From contig CM019063.1 in the NCBI GenBank assembly GCA_009667805.1, positions 90,051,877 through 90,115,876 of the forward strand: a stretch of 64,000 bases of DNA, given 5' to 3'. Shown here one piece after another: positions 57,544-64,000 of this stretch. The notes beneath the pieces were generated by a model that worked only from the letters and a program-made list of their open reading frames with translations, made no database searches and was not told where the DNA came from. The position numbers and the translations under genes were made by a program. Numbering within the stretch: position 1 is the stretch's first letter; the number at the start of each line of letters is the position of its first letter. This stretch comes from Leptobrachium leishanense. Taxonomy: Eukaryota > Chordata > Amphibia > Anura > Megophryidae.

Positions 57544-58583
57544 TGTAGTCCTGTGTTTAATTTGGCTCTGAGGACTGCAGCTGTTTGTCCTCTGGCTCCC
57601 CCTAGAGGCATATGTATGGGAACATACTTTATTGGACTCATGGACCACACCTCCCAGAATGCCCTTACAGGAAAAAGGAAGGACCCAAGCAAAAAGAAAC
57701 AGGAAGTAAAAAGCATGCATGCAGCGTGGGCAGAACAAAGTGAGCAAAGATGAGCAGTCAGTAAGAAGAGAGTTTCCAGGATCTGTGCAAGCTGGAGCAC
57801 AGAGAATCAGCAGCATCCAGTGCTGGAGAGTGTACCTTGGTCTGCTGTATATTGTGCTGGACTGTTTTAGAGGCAAGTGTGTTTGAAGAGGGGCCCTGTG
57901 TTAAGGAGGCCGCAGGCAGAGGGATTTGCTGGTGGCATTGACTTCAGGCAGAGGAGATTCTGCATTCTGCGTGGGGAAGAATTGATCCAGAGGCTGCAGA
58001 TTGCTACAACGTTCAAGAGGCCTTCCTGGGACTGTGAGCAACTGAAGTTGTGCGGTAACGAGCATCTTATCTCTCTGTCTCGCTGACAGCATTCTATCCA
58101 TCTTTACACTAACTAAGAATCACACAGCTGCTGAGCGGATATTACCCACAGCCTTTCCTGTACTGGCAGCTACGTTATGCTAAAAGGGCCCCATCTCTTA
58201 TGTGCACCAACTGGTACCCATCATCGCTGTCATTAGGACGAAGATCAGGGTGGTTCCAGGTTGTTTGGGAGGGTCCTGGGCTGGGAGGTTAGAGAGCAGT
58301 TGGTGTGTCTAGTTAGCTACTGTATTACCTGAAATCCTTTTATGCTGCCACTTGCATTTCAATACAAGTTTATATTGTTTATTGTACCACTGTGTAGTTG
58401 TTATTATTAGGTTCCTGCCTGGGCAAACAGTCCATGCCATGGATGCCCAGACAGGTGGAGGCACTGCCAACACTATGTATCCTTATTCCCAAAATGCGGA
58501 AACTCAGGACCAACAGGTAAAGCAAGAAGGTGTAACCCAGCTGGAGGGTGCCAGCGGGGGCGGCCCCCAGCGGCAAAAGAGCG
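57544..58583 (+). repeat. 3' LTR, ~1,040 bp
   Basis: Matches the 5' LTR with a handful of changes (GCAAAAAGAAACAGG for GCAAAAAGGAAACAGG, a short indel cluster near 57,745-57,770, GTTTTAGAGG for GTTCAGAGG). It includes the gag start region, so its open frame (58,352-58,648) is a duplicate of the gag N-terminus. Confidence 0.85.
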
Positions 58584-58588
58584 TTAAA

Positions 58589-60104
58589 ACAGACCCTTTG
58601 TTTACCTGTTATATGACTATATATACAAGTTACAAAACCTGTAAATGACCTCAGTCCGCATTGGCAAACATATAACCTATATTAAGGTGTGGTCAATCCA
58701 TTTGTGCTGGACTCAAACAAAGACTAGAGGAAAATAACTAACCATGTCTCTTTGGGGAATTTTATAACTTATATTAAGGCAGATGGCCGACGCCCATCAC
58801 CTTGATACACAAAATAGTGTTTATATCATACATCAAATCTATTATCCATTTACAGTAAATCCAGCTCCCATAATTACTTTATTGCTCCACATCTGTACGC
58901 ACGCCGAAAGCACTCAAACCGCGCCCAATTCCACAACAGTTACAGTTAGTTTTATAAAGCACTAACAGCTCCAGAATTCAACTGCTACTACAGTCATTCA
59001 AGGCATTAGACACATGTCATTTGTATATACTGTTCAATTATCCCAAATAGATACTCACAGAACAACAAAAATAACTACATATTCCATTATCCAACTTGCA
59101 CTGCTAAAAGACTACTAGCGTTCAAAGAAAAAAAAATCCTTATACAAACACATAATAACATTATACATTACAAATAAAGAGTTTTTTTTAATTAAATAAA
59201 AAAAGAACAAAGAGAGAAAAAATGAATGTATGAGAAAGAGAAAAAAAGTTAGCAGGCGCTTTTGAAAGTCACTGTAAAAGTAAAGCCCTATTGTCTCCAT
59301 TTCCTGTTCTTATTTTTTTTTTTACGCGAGGCAAGGCAGTAAAGATACATAGAAACAAAGCAACCTGTTTTAAGAGAAGCAGTCCCTATACATAAATTAC
59401 ATATAAAAAACACAATATCAAAACTACGAAATACAAAGCATCAAAGATAAACACATATATTAATAGTTAGTAAAGACAAACATTTAAATAAACAGACGTA
59501 ATCAAGAAACAAAATGGAAAAAATAAAATACAAAAATTTTAAATCTGAAAGAAAAACAGTTTGCGCGCTACTTTTAAAGGATTTGCAAACATACCGCAAT
59601 GCAAAAAATATAAAATAAATAACAAAAAAAAAAAATGTTTTTAAAAAAATGGCAAGAATGCAAAAGAAAAATTGCTCTCAATGGAAGCAACACTATTTTG
59701 TTTTCTATCTTGCTATATAAGAAGAAACCGGACCTAATCAATTAAAATAAAATACTACGAGCCAGAACTCCAGAACACAAAGGAGCTATACTATGGACAC
59801 AAAGACAAACACATTTACTCCACGCTAGAAACATCTTTCAGTTTCCCGGGTGAGTGACATAACGAATACTCAGCACCAGAACTTCATCAGGGTACATCAA
59901 CATAACGAGTGAGTCACTGCTCATTAACAGTTCTCTATCAGGCGAGTTAAGATAAACAAACAATAAACAAAGAAAAACAACCAGAGCGTCCTACAACAAC
60001 ACAGTGGCTCTCACAGGCAGCCTCCCCATGGAAGCAAAGATTCTTTTATCTATATAGTCAATTGTTTAACATGAAATAAATCATATCAGACAATTGAATT
60101 ATTA
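58589..60104 (-). other. Internal region of the minus-strand LTR element (5' part)
   Basis: A-rich on the plus strand (T-rich in element sense), with many short A-runs and no open frame of note. Confidence 0.6.
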
Positions 60105-60123
60105 AATCCCACTTCTGACACCA
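60105..60123 (-). other. Primer-binding site, tRNA-Leu type
   Basis: On the minus strand TGGTGTCAGAAGTGGGATT begins two bases after the LTR end ...TTTAACA. It is complementary to the 3' end of a tRNA-Leu (ending TCTGACACCA). Position and length are exactly those expected for minus-strand priming. Confidence 0.85.
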
Positions 60124-60125
60124 AC

Positions 60126-60647
60126 TGTTAAATTCTAGATTTCCATTATAATTACCATAAACCTTTTTCAAGTTTCTTCTTATATATCAAAACCGAAGTA
60201 AGGCGCTGCGCGACTCTGATCAGAGGAGATGACAGACACAACCACACCAAGATATGGCAGATTATCATCTGATCAGTTAATCGACTGTCAGGTCCGTTTA
60301 TTATTTCAACATCCAATAGAAATGTTCGTTATATATAAAAACTTCCTGCAGTTTTCACTCCCAACATAGGAATGTGATACAACAACCAATCAGAGCAGAT
60401 ACATTTCTACGTCAGAGTTTAACCAACAGTGAGACAAAATTACTACATTTGATTCGGAGATGACTTTTTTCTAGCTTACACTGTTGACACACCCTTTCCT
60501 GCACACAAAGGAAATGGCTAAATTCCACAGGCTAACATCCTATGCAAGTAAAAGACTTGCAGGGTTTGACACTTATAATGGTGGGGGGGGTGGATTTCAC
60601 ACTAATGCAAAAATAAAAAACTACCTATCATATTAAAATACCTTTCA
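60126..60647 (-). repeat. Middle (functional 5') LTR of the minus-strand element, 522 bp
   Basis: Same sequence as 46,343-46,867. It abuts the primer site on one side and, on the other, a copy of the internal 3' end (60,648-60,972) instead of the genomic flank. Confidence 0.9.
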
Positions 60648-60972
60648 ATCGTCTCATTGATCCCATATACAATCGTGATCACAAAAATGGATGAAACAAC
60701 CTAGACAATTAAACTAATTATACCTGGGGCCATAGTATCCTCGCCTAATACCTGTACGATATACAAAAAGGATTCCCCAAGGAGGCCCTTTATGAGCATA
60801 AAATATACTTATCTATCTAGATTCACTCTACCAGCAAACCACACTTGGAGCGTAGGCAAAAATACCTAATCTAGACATTAAATAGCTATTTATTCCCATT
60901 TCCCAAAATATAATTCACCGAACAAGAAAAGTATAATAACTTGAATGTAAAAGGTTATTTATCTAATAATCA

Positions 60973-61141
60973 CACTGTTGACACACCCTTTCCTGCACAC
61001 AAAGGAAATGGCTAAATTCCACAGGCTAACATCCTATGCAAGTAAAAGACTTGCAGGGTTTGACACTTATAATGGTGGGGGGGGTGGATTTCACACTAAT
61101 GCAAAAATAAAAAACTACCTATCATATTAAAATACCTTTCA
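60973..61141 (-). repeat. Partial outer LTR (169 bp)
   Basis: Repeats LTR sequence from ACACTGTTGACACACC through ATACCTTTCA, then the CAATT target repeat. It is the U3 start of a third LTR, fused at about 60,972 to the internal 3' piece by a deletion. Confidence 0.85.
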
Positions 61142-61146
61142 CAATT

Positions 61147-63536
61147 AAAATGTGAAATAAAAAAACATATGAGAACAAAAGTAAAACCCCTGACGAGTCC
61201 GAAACAATCTATATGAGACCTTATGAGACCTGGGTGGCGAAAAACTATACGGCAAGCCACTAGTGATGTTGCCCTTTGTCAGGACCTTCACAAACCTTGT
61301 TTTTGCTCACTAAAATACATGTGTCAGTTTTCAACAAGTGTAAGGAGAAGTAGCAAAGAGTTAATATATTTGCCTTACAATTAAAGTGTTTTTAATATCC
61401 TTGTATCAAGATGTTTCCATAATAAAGATGTCCAGGTCATAATACTCAAAGTTCCTGCCATGCTGGATAGTCAGATTTCCATAACAAATGTAATATGTGA
61501 CAAGGTTACCAATTGACGCATGACATTCCTGGGGACCTGTTATGTAACGACCGCTTCCTCTCTTTCCCTCTCAGAATCGAATAAGATGTGCATCAGCAAT
61601 TCAGCATTAATGCTGCACGCATAGAGATAACCTAAACCTGTGTCTGTGTGTCATACTCTGCACCACGATATCGGCCGAGGCAATCTGCGGAAGCCAAGGT
61701 ATACACCGTAGAGTCACTGTAGCCCAAGAAACGGTACCATAGAGGTTCCCCTTGATTGGTAGATTCCCTATGTGTACAGTACGAATAGAGATCCTATTCT
61801 ATCAACAAGCAAGTCATCTGTACCACAAAACATACCGACTGGAAGAACACACAGAAGAATTTACATGAATATAACATGACTATCAATGGTTTACTGGCCG
61901 TGAGATTATGCACACAGTCGCCCAAACTATTTTGTCATTGTCAGGCTAAATTTGATCCATGGCCAAAGGGGCTTGGTTTTTTACTGGCAGTTGTGTCCAG
62001 TAGTGGTCAGCTCCTATGTTTGCCATATTAGATGCATTGTGACTTAGCTTGCATTATGGATGACCCGCATCATGACCATAATGTCATATAACCTATTCTT
62101 TGGATGATGACCCCCATGAGTTAGCCTGTACACTATTGAATATCATGCTAATATTTCTGTCAATTACAATGAACATATTTTAGAGATATAGTGTCATGTT
62201 TCCGTGCTTGGTTTTCATATGGCTCATCAAAGGAAACATCTGTTCAAAAAGTGTCAATCTTGGGATATTTTTCTTATCATAGGTCTGATTTATTGTACAA
62301 AAAATATTTATATTTATTGTGTGCTTATAAATGAATGATTGCAATGCTTCGATATTACCCAAAAAAATCATGAAAAGTATTCATAGAATAAATAATTCAA
62401 ACCAAACCATTTGCCTGGTGGTCAGTTCTGTATGTATCTTGGTTGCTGAAGGTCTACAACTTGACCTTGGGATAAAAGTTGGATAATCCAACACAAGTCA
62501 TGAAATTATGATATTTACAGATAGTGTTAACATAAAAATATATAAAGAAAGTTCAACTTCTTAAAATACAATACTTACTGATGTATAATAACTACAGAGC
62601 TGCTCTTTTATCTACAATACATGCAATCTGTTAAGAAAATTATTAACATAATTGTACTTGATTTTCTACATTTCCTTTTGGATGAAACCTATATTCCCTC
62701 CGTCCTCTTAGCAATCTGGGTTATTTTCCCATTAGTGGAGGCTTTAGAATGAAGAAAAAGATGGAGTTCATATTTACAACTTGCAAAACTGATGTTTTGG
62801 AAATACTTCACAACAAATTTATTCTACAACAGTTGCTCCAAACCCCCATGTGCCGCAATCACTCATTCTTCCCACTCTTCCCTCTCTTCCCAGTAGACAT
62901 CAGGGATGCAACTCCCCAGTGTTGGAAAAGTAAGATCAAGAATATGAAAACCAAACTTTTTTTTATGTAAACTGAATTATGTAGACGAGAGGAAAAAGAG
63001 AAAGCTTTGAAAGAGAGAAGGAAGCAGAGATAGTAGAAGATAGCCTCTCAAGTGCAGTCCCTTGCTAAGGTATTCACCATGCAGCATGTGTTTGTACAAC
63101 ATGCCCAACACTTTGAAGGTGCAATTTTTTTTAATGTCGCAAAAATAAAGAGCAAACTGTCATTTTTTGATATAGAAACAAGCTCTCACACAATAATTTG
63201 CATCAGAAGACATGATTAGTTCAGTGGAGGCCACCTGACTACATTATGATTGATAATAAATAGATGTACTATTTATGGGAGGTTTAGCGTTTGTTACATA
63301 GTAAATGTAAACACTGCAGTATAGGCCAAAAGGCTATCATGAAACATCCAACATAAGGTTCTGGGGAAATGAGGTAAAAATCAGGATTTCCTGAGCCTAG
63401 ACATCACTCAGAGTATTATTACATACATGATTAAAAGTGGGGGCCGGAAAAACTGCAGCATTGTCTATAAAAAGAGAGTCAATCATTTTGATACACCAAT
63501 GGACACACACAATGAATTGTGAAGGTGAAACACTAA
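61147..63536. other. No gene recognised
   Basis: Single-copy-looking sequence. CTGACGAGTCCGAAAC at 61,190-61,205 resembles a minimal hammerhead core (see findings). The open frames 62,180-62,371 (minus) and 62,749-62,970 (plus) carry no motif. Confidence 0.5.
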
Positions 63537-63712
63537 CAGGGCTATTCAGAGAGAAGAGAAAACCTTGAGAATTGGCAGGAGAATGAACAATCTAGACCAA
63601 ATAGCCAATTTGGAAAGTGAGATGAATGGGAGAATTTGTCTGGTTTGACTATTTTGACCTAGAATTTTCAATTCTCCAGTCATTCTCAAGGTTTTCACCT
63701 GAATAGCCCTGA
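63537..63712. mobile_element. Short MITE, CAGGGCTATTCAGAGAGA termini, 176 bp
   Basis: CAGGGCTATTCAGAGAGAAG and CACCTGAATAGCCCTGA are inverted, with TA outside (CTAA and TAGGG). It forms an almost complete foldback and is the counterpart of 6,541-6,720. Confidence 0.85.
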
Positions 63713-63715
63713 TAG

Positions 63716-64000
63716 GGCCACATTGCATTCCTAGCGGTAAAATGGGAAAGCTAGGGAGGAAAAACTGCGCTCGCAGTTTTCCCCCTAGCGTGCCCGTTTT
63801 ACCGCTAGATTACAATGCAGGCGCAAAAAATGCTGCCTGCATTGTTACCTCGTGGAAACCACCGGGATGCGCGCAGCAGCGTTAAGCGCAGCTGCGCGCA
63901 TCCTCTCAATGGAGTCCATAGGACTCCATTGAAGCAGATGCCGGCATTCACATGACCAGCCGGATCTTGCGAGATCCAGCCGGTCAGCGTAGTGATATGC
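63716..64000. mobile_element. Foldback element cut by the window edge
   Basis: CTAGCGGTAAAATGGGAAAG (63,732) pairs with CCCGTTTTACCGCTAG (63,792-63,807), with ACTGCGCTCGCAGT at the tip; further arms follow (ATGCAGGCGCAAAAAATGCTG, GATCTTGCGAGATC). Probably another hairpin-rich element; its right end lies outside. Confidence 0.55.

Larger units (their letters stand above)
50638..58583 (+). mobile_element. Intact Ty3-type LTR retrotransposon with PNMA-like Gag
   Basis: Two near-identical ~1.04-kb direct repeats (50,638-51,680; 57,544-58,583) flank one open frame and a polypurine tract. Five-base direct repeats TTAAA lie outside (50,633-50,637; 58,584-58,588). Pol order is protease, reverse transcriptase, RNase H, integrase, the Ty3 order. 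The few LTR differences and unbroken frame indicate a recent insertion. It lies inside the minus-strand LTR element, in the opposite orientation. Confidence 0.9.
46343..61141 (-). mobile_element. Minus-strand LTR retroelement with tRNA-Leu primer site, non-coding, nested
   Basis: Perfect 5-bp direct repeats CAATT (46,338-46,342; 61,142-61,146) bound the composite. On the minus strand the order is: partial LTR (61,141-60,973), a 3'-internal piece (60,972-60,648), full LTR (60,647-60,126), primer site (60,123-60,105), internal region, full LTR (46,867-46,343). LTRs begin TGAAAGG and end TTTAACA. About 4 kb of internal sequence remains once the inserted TTAA element and Ty3 element are discounted, and it has no long open frame, so this is a large non-autonomous derivative. 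Repeats are nearly identical, so it is fairly young. Confidence 0.85.

Noticed and set aside
57414..58101. Open frames on both strands within the 3' LTR and its upstream region
   Set aside because: The same frames occur in the 5' LTR and contain no motif; they are by-products of the LTR sequence.

Overview
The window reads as non-genic DNA from a large, transposon-saturated vertebrate genome, most likely an amphibian. That placement is an inference from the mix of element types: piggyBac-like TTAA elements, Tc1, hAT, L1, CR1/L2-like LINEs with tRNA SINEs, Ty3 and Penelope-like pieces. I found no host exon I can defend, no rRNA or tRNA gene, and no CRISPR or bacterial feature. The only two intact protein genes belong to mobile elements: a Tc1 transposase (26,082-27,104) and a Ty3-type Gag-Pol (51,536-57,385).

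Layout. 1-9.3 kb: a hairpin-rich repeat fragment, then a 4.1-kb hAT-type non-autonomous element (2,182-6,293, perfect 8-bp target duplication) built on a ~25-bp minisatellite that is itself split by a second hAT-type element. Small MITEs and a complete hairpin-rich TTAA element (8,077-9,315) follow. 9.9-18.5 kb: an LTR-like segment, a CR1/L2-like LINE 3' end, and a nearly full-length but decayed L1 (12,734-18,528) bounded by a target duplication and containing a 657-bp solo LTR. 18.5-25.4 kb: MITEs of at least four families and a tRNA SINE. 25.4-30.9 kb: one hAT element (7/8-bp target duplication) carrying nested Tc1, MITE, TTAA element, SINE fragment, satellite and LINE. 31-46.3 kb: more MITEs, SINEs, a Penelope-like hammerhead remnant and a further hAT copy. 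46.3-61.1 kb: a minus-strand LTR element (tRNA-Leu primer site, 5-bp target duplication CAATT) split by a hairpin-rich TTAA element (49,336-50,570) and by an intact Ty3 element (50,638-58,583). 61.1-64 kb: mostly unassigned sequence with one MITE and a large hairpin at the window edge.

How the parts work together. The non-coding elements depend on proteins encoded elsewhere: TTAA elements on a piggyBac-like transposase, the hAT remnants on a hAT transposase, and the two SINE families apparently on the two LINE families whose 3' tails they copy, both LINEs being present in this window. Insertions inside insertions give a relative age order: the Tc1 and Ty3 elements look youngest (intact frames, near-identical repeats), while the L1 and the hAT coding remains are oldest.

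The items most worth a second look are the TTAA-bounded elements made almost wholly of consecutive perfect hairpins with paired changes between copies, the intact Ty3 element whose Gag resembles the vertebrate PNMA proteins and whose reading frame starts inside the LTR, the two SINE/LINE tail-sharing pairs, and the tandem-then-deleted structure of the minus-strand LTR element. All family assignments come from reading the sequence; no search was run.
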